Both the position numbers and the translations under genes were made by a program. Shown here in pieces: positions 51,780-64,000 of a DNA stretch of 64,000 nucleotides (position 1 is the stretch's first letter; the number at the start of each line of letters is the position of its first letter). The notes beneath the pieces are model-generated. The model was given only the letters and a program-made list of their open reading frames with translations. It had not been told where the DNA came from and made no database searches. Source of the DNA: Piper betle. Lineage: Eukaryota > Streptophyta > Magnoliopsida > Piperales > Piperaceae. The DNA is taken from NCBI GenBank assembly GCA_033002965.1, contig JAURVB010014474.1, positions 124,001 to 188,000 on the forward strand, read 5' to 3'.

Positions 51780-53540
51780 TTTTTGGGCCCTAAAAAGGAT
51801 TTGTAATAAGTGTCACAAAAGGGATTCATAATAGGTACCACAGATTTTTCTTAATCTAAAAAGAATAAAATTTTCTTATTACTCTATATATAAGTCATCA
51901 GCACCTTCTATAATCGATATAAGATAAACCCAATAATCTTCCTTTCACACATAATAAATCATACCAACCTATGTGTCACACTTGGTAAATCATCAACTAC
52001 AAACCAACCTGATAATCTCCTCTTCATTAAAAGGAACACATGAGAAAAGAACATTTTAGGCCAAAACTATTAGGTTAGGTGTCACGAGACTCTCTTAATC
52101 AAAAGAACATCTGAAGAAGGAACACTTTAGGCCAAAACTGTTAGGCTAGGTATCACGAACATCTCTTAATCTAAAGAGCACATGAGGAAGGAACACTTTA
52201 GTTAGGTATCATGGGTCTCTCTTAATCCAAAGAACATATGTGGAAGGAACACTTTAGTTAAGTATCACGGGCCTTTCTTAATCCAAAGAACACCTGAGGA
52301 AGGAACACTTAAGTAGGTGTCGCAGGCCTCTCTTAATCTAAATAACACCTAAAAAAGGAACACTTTAATAAATGTCACAGACATCTCTTAATCCAAAGAA
52401 CACCTAAGGAAGAAACACTTTAGTACCATCAACCACAAACCAACCTGATCATCTCCTCTTCCTCTTCATCAGAAGGAAATCTCCTCTTCCTCTTCATCAA
52501 AAGGAACACATCCTTTTTTCTGAACACCTAAGGAGACTTTAGTAAGTGTCACAAGCCTCTCTTAATCCAAATAACACTTGAGGAAGGAACACTTTAGTAC
52601 TATCAACCACAAAACTTTAATAGGTGTCATAGGCCTCTCTTAATCCAAAAAAGGTCCTCTCTTAATCTAAAGAACACCTTAGGAAGGAACACTTTAGTAC
52701 CATCAACCACAAACCAACCTGATAATCTCCTCTTCCCTCCACTTGAGTACCATCAACCACAAAACCAACCTGATTCCTCTTCCCTCCTCTTCCCCTCTTC
52801 ATCAGAAGGAACACATCCTCAACCATCCTCAGCCACAAACCTTCCTCTTCCCTTCACTTCCCCTCTTCATCAGAAGGAACACATCCTCAACCATCCTTAA
52901 CCACAAACCAACCTGATAATCTCCAGGAACTCTTCCCCTCTTCATCAGAAGGAACACATCCCCAACCACAAACCACCCTGATAATCTCCAGGAACACTTT
53001 ATGCCAAAACTGTTAGGATAAGTGTCATGGACCTCTCTTAATCCAAATAACACCTAAGAAGGAACACTTTACTCTCTTAATCCAAAGAACACCTAAGGAG
53101 GAACACTTTTAGTCTCTTAATCTAAAGGATACCTAAGGAGGAACACTTTAGGCCAAAACTGTTAAGTTAGGTGTCACAGGCCTCTCTTAATCCAAAGAAC
53201 ACCTGAGGAAGGAACACATCCTAAGCCTCTCTTAATCCAAAGAACACGTGAGGAAGGAACACATCCTCAACCACAAACCAACCTGATAATAGCCAGGAAC
53301 ACTTTCGGCCAAAACTGTTAGGCTAGGTGTCACGGGCCTCTCTTAATCTAAATAACACTTGAAGAAGGAACACTTTAGGCCAAAACTATTAAGTTAGATA
53401 TCATAGGCCTCTCTTAATCTAAAAGCTAGCTTAATGGATAAAGTTTTCTTATTAACCTATATATAAATCACTAACACCTTCTACGATCGATGTGAGATAA
53501 ACCCAACAATTAGCTTTCTCGCCTCTCTAAATAACATACA
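51780..53540. repeat. Degenerate interspersed-tandem array ('aggaacactttag' repeats)
   Basis: Dozens of imperfect units of roughly 40-75 bp combine 'cctctcttaatccaaagaac', 'acctgaggaaggaacacttt' and, in some, 'aggccaaaactgttagg' or 'caaccacaaaccaacctgat'. A border module ('taatctaaaaa...' then 'cttattaacctatatataa' and 'tgagataaaccc') appears at about 51850-51930 and again at 53410-53505. The same module borders the array at 1-1175. Units differ in length and order, so it is not a simple satellite. No protein frame is present; the 74-codon minus ORF at 52829-53053 is repeat sequence. Confidence 0.7.
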
Positions 53541-53699
53541 TATATAGTTTATAATATATATAGTAAGTACGATTCTACCAAAAGAATCCCGTATTTGATC
53601 AGAAATGAAAAGATTCACACATTAGCTTTTATGTGACAAAATTTACACTTAGTAAAATTATTGGCGTGGATGTTTAAATTATATTGTTGGGGTAACACA

Positions 53700-53805
53700 A
53701 TAGAACAATTTGGTTGGTGGTGCGACTCATAGTTTGAGAGATATCATGAGGTCGAGAGTTTCGAACCTCTCTCACCCCACAAGTTCTACAGAATTTTTTA
53801 TTATA
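53700..53805 (+). repeat. Possible tRNA-derived SINE head
   Basis: 'ggttggtggtgcgactcat' (box A-like) and 'gagtttcgaacctctctcac' (box B-like, around GTTTCGAACC) are about 45 bp apart, as in RNA polymerase III promoters of plant SINEs. The region is followed by AT-rich sequence without a clear poly(A) tail. No full tRNA cloverleaf can be drawn. Confidence 0.35.
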
Positions 53806-54039
53806 TATAAATATATTTCCAACAGAAACATATATTTTAAAGCCCCTAGTAATTCTATATCCTTCTATTATATTTCATATATATAATATTTTTCATTATG
53901 CATAGCTTTTTGTTTGGTTTAATTGCCAGGAATAAACAAAAGGGCTCCCCTTTTTTTTTCTTTTTCTTCTCTTGTGCACATGTGTGTGTGTGTCATGATG
54001 TTTGCCTCCTCACGACTTCAACCTCTCATGCACTAAGCC

Positions 54040-54992
54040 TTCAGAGAAATTTTACAAAAGACATTTAAATTTTGGAAGTCAAAATTTTTTTAGTATTTGA
54101 ATGTTTTAAAATTTAATTATAGTAAATATTGTTTTCTGTCAAAACAAGTCCGTACAAATTTTACAAAGTGATATTTTTTGTGAAAATAAGAAAAAATTGA
54201 GAAGACACATGCACACGTAAAAAAATATTTTATTTTCATCTTAGTTTTTTACCTTCCAATCACATAAAAATAACTTTTAAAATTTTCATATTATTTCGTT
54301 TCCATTTTTTTATGAAAATTTTTTTTGTTTACTCTATTTTCATATAAATCAATCCGCCCATGGGTTTTAATGTGATGTATATCCATTGCTTTATATGTTT
54401 ATGTATACATCGAAGCATGCATGATGTATGGTTTTATTAAAAAATGAAAGAAAAAAACATTTCCGCACCATATTATAATTGCACCGACACCGGTAATATT
54501 TAATATCAATGTAGACTCCTTAGAAAAGCCAATCTAACGTACAAGTCAAATCGTTCGTCAATGGGCAGCAAAAAACTGGATTGGCTAATGCTAACCAAGT
54601 TGATCTTGTGCCCACGCTTGCACGCTACAAGACTTCAATCGCTAGCGTAGACAGGGATAGGAGTTATGACCATCACATCGCAAACGAACACACGAGAGCT
54701 GGCAATTTTCTTACCACAATGGTGAAAGCATGGAGTTTGGAACCTCGTGCTTCATGATAGATTGACGAAGCCCTTCTACAACCATCCAATTGTAAACGAC
54801 AGATTCATGGATTCTGATGTTTGTGAATGTACAAAACGATACTAGATTTCAAATGGATGTATTGGTTCTTAAAAATTTGAGAAATATAGACCATCAGGTT
54901 CGGTGATGGGGCGGGACAACTAATTGGAGCTGTTCAGACGGACCCACTCCTGTCTGTTCCATGCATCCGTTTCATGCCTTCTATCATGCACC
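54040..54992. repeat. Right arm of the 1-kb inverted duplication
   Basis: Reverse complement of 48832-49925. It carries the second copy of the unknown coding fragment on the plus strand, ending at a TGA at 54755-54757 after MVKAWSLEPRAS. Just before the shared coding part (about 54514) one base is missing relative to the left arm (tccttagaaaagcc against tctttagaatatagcc), which breaks the upstream frame. Confidence 0.85.
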
Positions 54993-56463
54993 GGGTAGGA
55001 GTTATATTAGCGTTGGATTAATCTTATATTAGTAAATGGTATCTGTCTGTATTAATGTTGGGTTAACCTTATATTAATAAATAATATCGGTGACTTATAT
55101 ATAAATAAATAAATAAGTTTTATTTTTTAAGCCAACTTTTATATATATATTATATATATATATACTTTGATTTACTTCATAGAATATAAGCCAATCTAAT
55201 GAATTTGAGTCTTTTAAAATTTTATTATAATATATAAATTTATAAAAAGAAATAATTTAATTTGTAAGATGTGTAAAAGGGATAATTATTGAGTTAATTT
55301 TATATCAGTCGTAAAATATTTCAATGATTTGTATATATACTAATAAATTTTTTTATTTTTTAAAATAATTTTATAAATTAATCAAAAAATTTTATTCTTT
55401 ATACTAATTTTTAAATTAAGAAAAATTCATACAATTTATTTTAGATAATTTTTTTAAGGCTAGTAAGACCAACAATAATTAAAATAACAAGAAGAATTAT
55501 ATTGCTCGAACATGGGATTATGCTTGTAATGAGAGAATGAATCGATAAATAAAATAAAATAAAATCTCCCATTTATTTAATTTTTTTGTCTATTTCAACA
55601 CTTACTATGAATAAAATAATAATATTTTTAATATTTAAAATATATATATTTTTAAAATATTGTTTTTAAGCAATGACAGTCCAGCTCAATTTATAAATTT
55701 TAAATAAATATAATTTTTTATATAAATATTTATAAATATTAAATACAAATTTTAATATTTAATGTTTTAACCCAATTCAATTCGGGTTAAAAAAGAAAAA
55801 ATAAAAAGAAGAATAAAAAAGCAAAACTAATCAAAAAACTTTGCCACCCAAGAAAAAGGTAGCAACTTTTGACGGCGTCGGCCATTCAACTTCCCGCTCC
55901 ATCCCACATCTCTCCGGTCACCGACCGGCCCGCCGCTCTGCCGCCGCCCCAGATTTTGATCCTTTTCCCCTTCTTCTTCCTCTTGCATTGATTCGTGGTC
56001 TCACTGTCGTCTTCTCATTCTGGGTTTTTTGATCGGTTTTTTTGGTGCTTGGTGCCGTCATTGCCGGTCGCGGATTCGGCCGGTCTTTTTTCTTTTTGGC
56101 AGGTGTGTTGCAGAGTTTGTGCTTGTGGGTTGGTACTTGGGGGTTTTTGTGTGATTTAGGGTGGAGCTGGGTGGTTTCCTGGTTGTGGGGGATTGGGAAG
56201 TTTTGATCTTGTGAGGCATTGGTGGGCTTTTGGGTTCTGGCATTTCGGTGTGGATTTTGTTGATCTGATTGGGGTTCTGTGTTTTTGGGGTGATGTGAAG
56301 ATTGAAGCTTTTTTTTTTAAAAAAAATAACGGATTTAGATTTTTGGAAGGAGTTTGGTTGAGGATTGATCGGGGTGTTAGGCAATTTGTTGGGTTTCTTT
56401 TTGGGCCTGCAATGGAAGAAAGTTGGATCATTGGTTGAAGTATTTGGCGAGAGCGGGGTGGAA
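54993..56463. other. Intergenic region and leader of the GBA2-like gene
   Basis: 54993-55800 is AT-rich without features. From about 55840 the sequence becomes richer in G and C with a pyrimidine-rich stretch (cccttcttcttcctcttgca), typical of a plant 5' leader. The ORFs at 55841-56032 and 56058-56480 lie in this leader; neither has recognisable domains. A leader intron is possible but not provable here. Confidence 0.4.
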
Positions 56464-59400
56464 ATGGTGACGGCTAGCATTTTTCATTGTAAGAAGCATT
56501 CATGGCCGCCGGAGGAGTATGTCAGCCGGGCAACGTTGCAATTGGTGAACCTTTTTCAATTGGTGATTGTGATTGGGGGTGTTTGTTTGTTTGTTTTTTG
56601 TCATCTGATTATTTACATTGTAGCAATTTCGAACCTTTGTTTGTTTTTGTAGCTGGATTGCGACTGTGCTGCTCCTCCGCGGTATGCATGGAGGAGGCGA
56701 TTGAACAGCCATGCGAATTTATTGAAAGAGTTCAGTGTGACGTTTATGGAGGCAATCCAAATGGTAATTATTATTGGATTTTCACTTCTGTGGTAGTTGT
56801 GCAATTAAAACAGGGTTTCTTTTTGTTTTGTCTGCATTTTTATTCCTACTATTTTTTTATTCTTTTATGTCTTTATAAGCATATACCTCGAAGTAAGAAC
56901 TGAATTGCCATGTTGATAGGTGCGGCTGGGTGTTCGTCTCTGGTCTTATGTTAGAGAGGAAGCTTCTCATGGCAGGGTAATAATTGGATTTTTCAAGCAA
57001 TTTTCTCCGTTGTTTTTTTACTATCGGGAATTCATCTATGTTTGTAACTTTGGCTCATTGAACTAGTCATTTTATACAAAATTCATTGCTAGCACTCAAA
57101 TCTTTGCAACAACATTGTTGAATTTGTATGCAAATATGGTGGAGACTGTTCATCTGAGTGGCCCAAGCAGTTTTTTTTTTCAGAAAGCGCCGATTGATCC
57201 TTTTACCCGAGAAAGCTGTAAGCCATCTGCTTCCCAAGGGGTTCCACTTGGGGGAATGGGGTATTGTGGAAGTATTGAGTTGTTACAGTGGTATTTTACT
57301 TTATGTTACATTGCATATCAATTTTTAGATTGATTTTGCAGAAGTGGCAGTATATCCAGAGGTTTTAGAGGCGAGTTCAAGCACTGGAAGATCATTCCTG
57401 GACTATGTGAAGCTTCTCCAATCATGGCTAACCAGTTTTCTGTACACTTTTCTATCTTGACTTCTAATTTTCAATTTAGTTTTCTGAGATTCTGGTTCTA
57501 ATAAGTCAAGTTTTTTATTTATACAGTTCCATTTTCAGCTTAGAAGTAAGCGAGAACAAGGGTTGTTAGTTTTTTATGATTATTTATTTATTCTAATTTT
57601 TCGTAAATGCTACTTTGTTTGACCAGTGAAGACCATGGCTATTTTGTTTTTTGCTTACATGGATATTGTTGAAAATTGTAGCTATGCCTATCTCTTTTAA
57701 TAACAAATGTTGTACTGCATTTCCAAGCAACCACCATTTTTTTTGTTATATTTTAGATTTTCATATCTCGAGATCGAGGCAATAAAAAGTACTCGTCAGC
57801 TTTGGCCCCAGGAAAGCATGAAGGCATAGGGTAATACTACTTGTTTATAAATTGAAAAAATGTTTTTCTCTTCCCTTTGAAGTAGCAAGAGAGAAGGTGT
57901 TAGATAATCCTTGTAGAAAGAAATTAATACACATTTGGGTGTAAATAAAACTGTGGTGTGACAATCAAGTGGTGATACATATTGCAAATAACCCAGTGTT
58001 CCATCAAAGAACAAAACATATTGACAAAGGCTCTTACACTCACAAGACATCAATCTTTACAGTCCAAGCTATGTCTTCAATCACCCATCCATAGCTTGAG
58101 GAGGAGTGTTGAGTGAATAACGTGTGAAGTTTAAAGTTGGTGATGATGTCGTGTGAGTTTGTTATGATGTAGTGTGTATCTTATGGTTGTTAAGATGTTA
58201 TCTGGCTGTACATTAGTGTATAGTTGTCCTTTCTGTTCTATGTAACAAACACTTAGTCACAACCTATGTCTATATATGAATGAAGTATATGGTAAGGAGG
58301 GAACACCTCTCCCCTATCCATTTCTACACTTGTCAAGTTTTGCAAATAAATGTCCTAATGGCTCGCCTCCGAACCAAGTGAGCACAGCAAGAAAGGCTTT
58401 TGTTTTTGTCATTTTTTAGATGAAATGCAATCATTGCCTTTAAAGGTTCCATGCTATGAGAGAATTACTGCAGGAGACCTGGTTTGTGGGCGTGCACTAT
58501 ATTTTACAGTTGCTAAGCTGTAAGAAAAAAATAAAGATCATTTTCAAATTTTTTGTGGTAGTAGGAAGCTTCAACTTGAAGTCCCTTTTACTGCGTCCTT
58601 GTTTTTTGTTGTGGTTTTTAAAGTTTTCAGGCTGGCTTGTGCTGATTATCTTAGTATAAAATGTAGGACCTATTTTAGTTTGAAAGATGATTATCAATTT
58701 TGACGATATAATGTTTTATTTTCTCCATCGATTTTGAAATTGTGTTTGTGCACTTTCTTCATCCAGAAAAGTAGATAGGGGAATATCGTCTTGGGGTTGG
58801 AATTTGAGCGGTCAGCATTCAACATACCATGCTTTATTTCCCAGGGCATGGACAATATATGATGGTGACATTTTTTTGTTTCAGTCATTCACTTCTTCTA
58901 CCTTCAAGTCAATGAGTTCATAGATTTTCATTGTTTTGGACAAGGCTAATATGATCTGTATATTGGCAGGTGAACCTGATCCAGAGTTGAAAATTTCATG
59001 TCGCCAAATTTCACCATTTATACCACATAATTATCGAGAAAGCAGTCTTCCTACGTCTGTATTTGTGTATACAGTATGTCACTTGAGCTCAAATGTATTT
59101 TTTTAAACACTCATTTTCAACTTCAATTGTTTGTCTATGCCCTACCCTTTTTTTGAATGAAAACTTTTTTATGAGTGAGAACTTTGTTTTCATTGTTTTA
59201 GGAGAAGGAAATGTTTCTAGCATAGCTTTCATGACATAAAACTACTCAACCATTCTGATGCAGGACATCTTTACAAATTTGGAAATAAACTTATATAAAC
59301 ATTTCTTTTAGGCTAAATAATTATATTGCCTTATTATGATTATCTTCATAATAATCAATAAATTTTCTTTGGTCAGATTTTGCCTTAATTTGTCTCTTAA

Positions 59401-62400
59401 TGTCTCCATAAATAGGTGAGTTTTGATCTATGTAATGCATATTTTGGTGAATAGAAAAGTTTTTGTGTTTTGGTTCTTTCCTCTTTTGAGTTTGTCTATT
59501 ATTCTGCCATTTCGTCAATAATTCCCCCCTTTCTTTTGTTTCTTTTAAGCTATCTACCTTATCAAATTGGTTGTCAGAGCCTAAAATCTAATCGTTTGGT
59601 CGTTTTACCATCTTCTCATTTCACTATCATTTTGCCACTCTATTTACCACTATCCCCCCTCACTTTTGTTTCTCTTAAGCTAACCACCATCGCCCCCCGC
59701 CCCCCCAACCCCCAACCCCCAATCACAGTGAATGGTGTTTTAGATTTTTAGCGTGGAGATGAACTGTGATGTATTGAGTAGTTAATTTCATGTTTCAAGA
59801 TTCAAAGATTGGTTACTTATTACATCTCTTGCGTTTTTTGTAGCTAGTGAACACTGGAAAAGAAAGGGCAAGAGTTAGCCTACTATTGACATGGGCGGTG
59901 AGTGGGTTTTCTTTTACAATTCTTTACTTTCATCGGTGTTTGATGCAATTATCTGTGAATACTTGCTAAATATTTTAATGTTCCTATCAATGTTGTTGCC
60001 GTAGAATTCAATTGGAGGAGTTTCACATCAATCAGGTGGTCATACGAATGAGCCGTTTAGGTAAAGTTTACGAGTATATTTTTCTGTCTTTTGAGCTTTA
60101 AGAGCATACGTTCACATTAACAACTTGTTTATCTATTTAGATCTGAAGATGGAGTCTCTGGCGTACTTTTACATCACAAGCAAGTCGTCAATCCTTGGTT
60201 TCTCTGTTAGTACGGTAGTAAAGTTCTTCTAGGTTATGCATTATATGATGCTGGAATGTCTTGTCGCTTCCTTTGAGTTGTTACTCTAGTTTGGTATGTT
60301 TAGTTTGCTATTGTCTATATGATTTCTTTGTGTCAAGATTTGCATGTATGAAAGCATTTTGGATAGATTTGTCCTATGTCAAAATATTCTGCCCAATTCT
60401 GTTCTTCTGATTCTTATGCGATTATCGAAAGAACATATCCATGTAAGATTAATGGAGTTACTTATTTATGGTTCTTATTGTAGGACTGCAAAAGATAATC
60501 CTCCTGTTACATTTGCTGTTGCTGCTTGTGAAACTCAGAATGTGGATGTGACTGTTCTTCCATGTTTTGGCTTAACAGAAGACTCACAGGTTACTGCTAA
60601 AGATATGTGGGATAGGATGGTGCAGGTGAGGTTTTTTTGCCAGTAGGTTTCATTTCTCTTGACATCATTTTTTGGGTAGCTCTTCTTGGCTGCTCTGTTA
60701 TTGTGTGAGTTCATGTCTGTATTTGAAATAGGCTGGTAAACAGAACAGAATGTTCTAGTTCGTAAGTTAGTGTGGTGTCTGTGTATTACGTCTTCATCTG
60801 TCTTCTTTTCATTACAAAATTTATTTGGTTCAATAATATGATCACTGATCTAGGTTGAGCCCCAATTTTCTTTCAATGTGAAGATATGATTCGTATTAAT
60901 TGCTGCTCCGGCTTTTTATAAAAGCACTATGTGCTTTTGTCGATTTATTGGCAAAATTCGATTAGTAGATTGATCTAGATTGGAGAATGGATGACAGTAC
61001 AAATAGTCTTTAATTGTTAAGCAGGTATTAAGCATTGTTTTTGTTGATAAAGGGTAGTCTAATGAGTTAGACTGTCATATATATATATATATATATATAT
61101 ATAGATATGAATGAGCCCATCATTCTAATAGCTTAAAAAATACGCACCAAAATCATCTTCAGTCTGACAGTTTGATGATACATTCATGACTATTAAAAAT
61201 CCGAATATTATAATGGTTATGGATAATATTCCTTTGACAATGTTTGCTTTAATACTTTATTGCATGTGAAGTTATGAACGTAATATTGTTCATTGGTGTT
61301 GCATTCCTAAAGTAAAAGGTTATCATCAACGTGGCATTGGATTCTCTTTCTGAACTGAGTCTATATGTTCTTAAATACTGATATCCTTTTTCTTTTAACA
61401 AAAATGCATACTGAACACATGCTTTTGTAAACTTTTATGTCTGAATTTACGAGAATTTGATGATGTCTGCCAGCTATAGTCACCCATTTAATTAATTATG
61501 ATATTGCATGATCGTTTGCCTTATCCTGAAGGTATTACTATTTTAAGCATCTGAACAATTTTAATCGAAGCTTTATGTTTTCACCTTTATATATAATCAG
61601 GATGGGCACTTTGATCGAGAAAATTTTCTCACGGGAAGTAGCATGCCATCATCACCTGGAGATACTCAATGTGCCGCTGTTGCTGCTACCACCTGGGTGG
61701 AACCTCATGGGAAATGCACCATTTCATTTGCCATTGCTTGGTCTTCTCCTAAAGTTAGGTTTTTGAAAGGCAGCTCTTACCACAGGTAAATTCATATAAA
61801 TTTAATCATTCTTTTTCACAGATCTTCATATAATTCTAGCATAATGCCTTAAATGATCTGATTGCAGTTGAGCAATATTTACATTTATTTTTTACACTGG
61901 ATGGCAGTGAAGTTAAGAAATCAAATACATGTAAATATTTGTTCAAGTACAAGATATATGTATAAAATACCTATTCACTTCTTATTAATCAGGTATTCCT
62001 TAAGCATTCCAAGGTGCATATTGGTTAGAGTCACTAAAAGCTAATGAAAGCCTGAAATTCCTATTCTTGTGCACTGATAGGAAACTGCTTCTTTCATTAA
62101 CTTGGAACTCATATTTGAATCATTGATCAACCATTTTCATTTGACCATAACTCTGCCTTTTTTCTGTTTTGAAATCTTCAAGTGGTCTAGTAATTTCATA
62201 TATAAGTAAGGCAAACCATTTACCTAGTGTATCCGAGTTTTTAGATTAAATAAATGGTATCTTCATGAACTCTGGTACGCATGTGTGTGTGTGTGTATTC
62301 TTTTATATTGGGTATACTTACAAGAAGAAGTTGGCAATTGTGTTAAATTATGCTACCAGATGATGTAAGAGCTTTGGGGGCTTCATGCGACTTTTAGCTC

Positions 62401-62753
62401 TAACCCTCACCAATTGAGCTGTGCTTTCAATTTATGTACCCAAAGACTTATGGATTTTAATATACTTTTCTGTCTTTTGACCTGTATGGTGTTACAGGAG
62501 GTATATAAAATTTTATGGTATGTCTGAAGGATCAGCCGTCAAATTGGTGCGCGATGCATTGATGAGTATGTTGGTTTGCCTGTTTTAATCATTCACTAAA
62601 AAACTGTTTGCTTTTATTTTATTTTTAAATTTAATCTACCAACTTTTAGTTTTAAGCTTTGCGCAATGTATATTTTCCAGACTACAAGTGGTGGGAGGAG
62701 GAGATTGAAAAGTGGCAGACACCTATTCTTGAGGATGAAAAACTTCCAGAGTG
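56464..62753 (+). CDS. GBA2-type glucosylceramidase (GH116), 5' part, continues past window
   Basis: Non-lysosomal glucosylceramidase family, which cleaves glucose from glucosylceramide at cytosol-facing membranes. The recalled Arabidopsis relative is At5g49900. Exons: 56464-56544, 56653-56763, 56920-56976, 57184-57260, 57342-57441, 57757-57830, 58767-58864, 58970-59073, 59844-59897, 60005-60060, 60141-60179, 60484-60625, 61601-61785, 62498-62565, 62681-62753. They give 439 uninterrupted codons, about half the usual protein. Family landmarks include [82 protein letters not shown] and the last visible LEDEKLPEW. This covers the N-terminal beta-sandwich domain; the catalytic domain lies beyond the edge. 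Start 56464 gives [11 protein letters not shown], matching homologues. Intron 11 has a GC donor. The last visible intron contains an LTR-like repeat. Confidence 0.93.
58107..58328 (+). mobile_element. Copia-like LTR remnant in GBA2 intron 6
   Basis: It starts TGTTGAGTGAATAACG immediately after the purine tract 'gcttgaggaggag' (polypurine-tract-like) and ends ...CATTTCTACA, 222 bp with TG...CA ends. It contains an LTR-like 'ctatatatgaatgaagtata'. Upstream sequence (57950-58100) may be the last part of the element's internal region. It accounts for much of the 936-bp intron 57831-58766. It does not disturb the exons. Confidence 0.55.
61078..61103. repeat. (TA)n microsatellite in GBA2 intron 12
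   Basis: About 12 TA repeats lie in the 975-bp intron. Other TA tracts in the window are at 16819-16852, 30600-30625, 38966-39000 and 63337-63357. Confidence 0.85.
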
Positions 62754-63053
62754 GTAAATTTTTTCTCAAATTCATAATTTTTTCGGACATATAAATTTTC
62801 AACTTGAAAGTGGTAATTATCTTTGGGATTCCATTCTTTATATCTAACGTTTTTAGTCAGAATTGTATGTAATGCATGTAGTCTTGCTAAGTATTGCTAA
62901 ATGTGGATTTATGTGCGCTTCAAATTTTTTTATTTCTCATTTGTGTTGGTTGCTTTTTATCATGGTTTTATATTGACTTCCATGACACCCTCACCTTTTC
63001 TCTTCTTCTCTCACTTGTAGAGTATAAATAATTAGCGTAGAATACTTGGTGTG

Positions 63054-64000
63054 TAACACCCTAAATCCGGTTCACACTCATGAACCGAACCGGCATGTTA
63101 CTAGCCCCGGTTAGGTCTGCTAACCCGAACTTAACTCATACGGATCTAATCTCGGCGTCTTAAGATGTAGATACGACTTGTCATGCATGGATAAATGCAT
63201 AAAACCCTAACATGATACTACATGGATGACATGCAACCTAAATTTCACATCATTACAATTACTATAAAAATTCTGAAATAAAACAGACAGGATCTCCCCT
63301 AAAAGTGCAATTATGGGCCCACCCTGTCAAAATAATATATATATATATATATATATAAATGTATACACATGCATCCATAATTTCATTCACACAAAATCTA
63401 ACATTTTATGAATTCATTCTGTAGCTGGGGTTTCAACCTACCACGCTTTCGCTGCGCATCTCTGATCATGTTCACATTCTATCATGTCTCATGCATTTGA
63501 ACATGTCATTCACAATATAATAACATAATAACACAATATTAAACATTCAGAAATCTAACATGTATGTGTGTACAGGACCTCATTACTCCTCTGTCCAAGC
63601 TGACTCCTCCAACTTGTGATTATTACCTACATATAGTACAAAACACGTTAGTAACAAGTGTTACTGGTCCGGAAAATAAAATAACTATAACAAGCTGGCT
63701 ATGAGAGCAAACTATCATATGAAAGAAAACATCATATACTCCACATGAACACTTTGAAGGGCACTACTGAGGAGCTACTGGGCTGCAGACCCGGTAGCAT
63801 CCTGAACTTACTGATCTGCTGCCGAGTACTGTGCCACTCTCGGCACTTCTTTTTCAGTACTTCTCGTGAAACTTTATCCTAAGCCCTCTCCTTACCTCCA
63901 TATTTCTCCTGGCCTTGAGCACGAAGGCCGAGTACTCTCAGGCAGTCGCCTTTAGTACCTTTGAACCACAAGTCCGGACGTGCGCTGTACTAAACAGTAC
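63054..64000 (+). repeat. LTR-like repeat, copy 3, in the GBA2 intron, runs off the edge
   Basis: Begins TGTAACACCCTAAATCCGG, a start typical of plant Gypsy LTRs. Read in reverse it follows 40560-41715 and 37330-38335 phrase by phrase: 'ggttcacactcatgaaccga', 'taacaagtgttactggtccg', 'ggcttagga' and 'gagagtactcggcct' in complement. It is the most intact and GC-richest copy and looks younger. Its other end and any internal region lie past the window. Confidence 0.7.

Noticed and set aside
51780..53540. CRISPR-like regular repeats
   Set aside because: Units vary in length and order, there are no unique spacers of constant size, and the DNA is plant nuclear.
55841..56480. ORF starting MPPKKKVATF and a minus ORF of 140 codons
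   Set aside because: Located in the probable 5' leader of the GBA2-like gene; the minus ORF is the Lys/Pro/Thr-rich shadow of a G/T-rich strand.
59640..59751. Poly-C tract and 93-codon ORF in a GBA2 intron
   Set aside because: Pyrimidine-rich intron sequence; exon phases on both sides join without it.

Overview
This is nuclear DNA from a flowering plant. The genes are split by many short GT-AG introns and separated by AT-rich sequence full of LTR-retrotransposon and DNA-transposon debris. One gene encodes the exact 12-residue vascular peptide TDIF (HEVPSGPNPISN), and another is the plant bifunctional plastid histidine enzyme HISN4. I cannot name the species. No organellar, bacterial or viral segment was recognised.

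Layout, left to right. 1-1175: degenerate repeat array next to a primer-binding-site-like motif. 1180-5427: AT-rich repeats with an inserted hAT-like element that has an 8-bp target duplication (2999-3834). 5428-8495: complete 12-exon GH1 beta-glucosidase, 510 aa, close to the BGLU45/46 monolignol-glucosidase group. 8900-17000: TE-dominated (MITE, truncated Copia element, hairpin repeat, solo LTR, nested GC-cored element). 17000-22970: no convincing gene; a decayed coding-like patch, a tRNA-Phe pseudogene and a TE fragment. 22973-23233: CLE41/44-type TDIF precursor. 23234-33600: AT-rich, with a large palindrome, a young 253-bp tandem duplication and a nested DNA transposon. 33617-36208: three-exon plastid protein resembling Arabidopsis At4g13200. 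37300-41715: two copies of an LTR-like repeat. 42265-48337: HISN4, 19 exons. 48832-54992: 1-kb inverted duplication enclosing a degenerate repeat array. 56464 to the right edge: 5' half of a GBA2-type (GH116) glucosylceramidase, with a third copy of the LTR-like repeat in its last visible intron.

The genes look functionally independent: cell-wall or secondary-metabolite glucoside hydrolysis, vascular stem-cell signalling, a plastid protein, histidine biosynthesis and sphingolipid breakdown. The most unusual material is (i) a family of hAT-like non-autonomous elements with variable GC-rich cores, one proved by an internal empty-site comparison; (ii) first-exon reading-frame conflicts in two otherwise intact plastid genes; (iii) two GC-AG introns; (iv) a relic duplicated exon inside HISN4; and (v) two distant degenerate arrays that share a border module. 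Splice sites were inferred by eye from reading-frame phase and recalled family sequence; no alignment was run.
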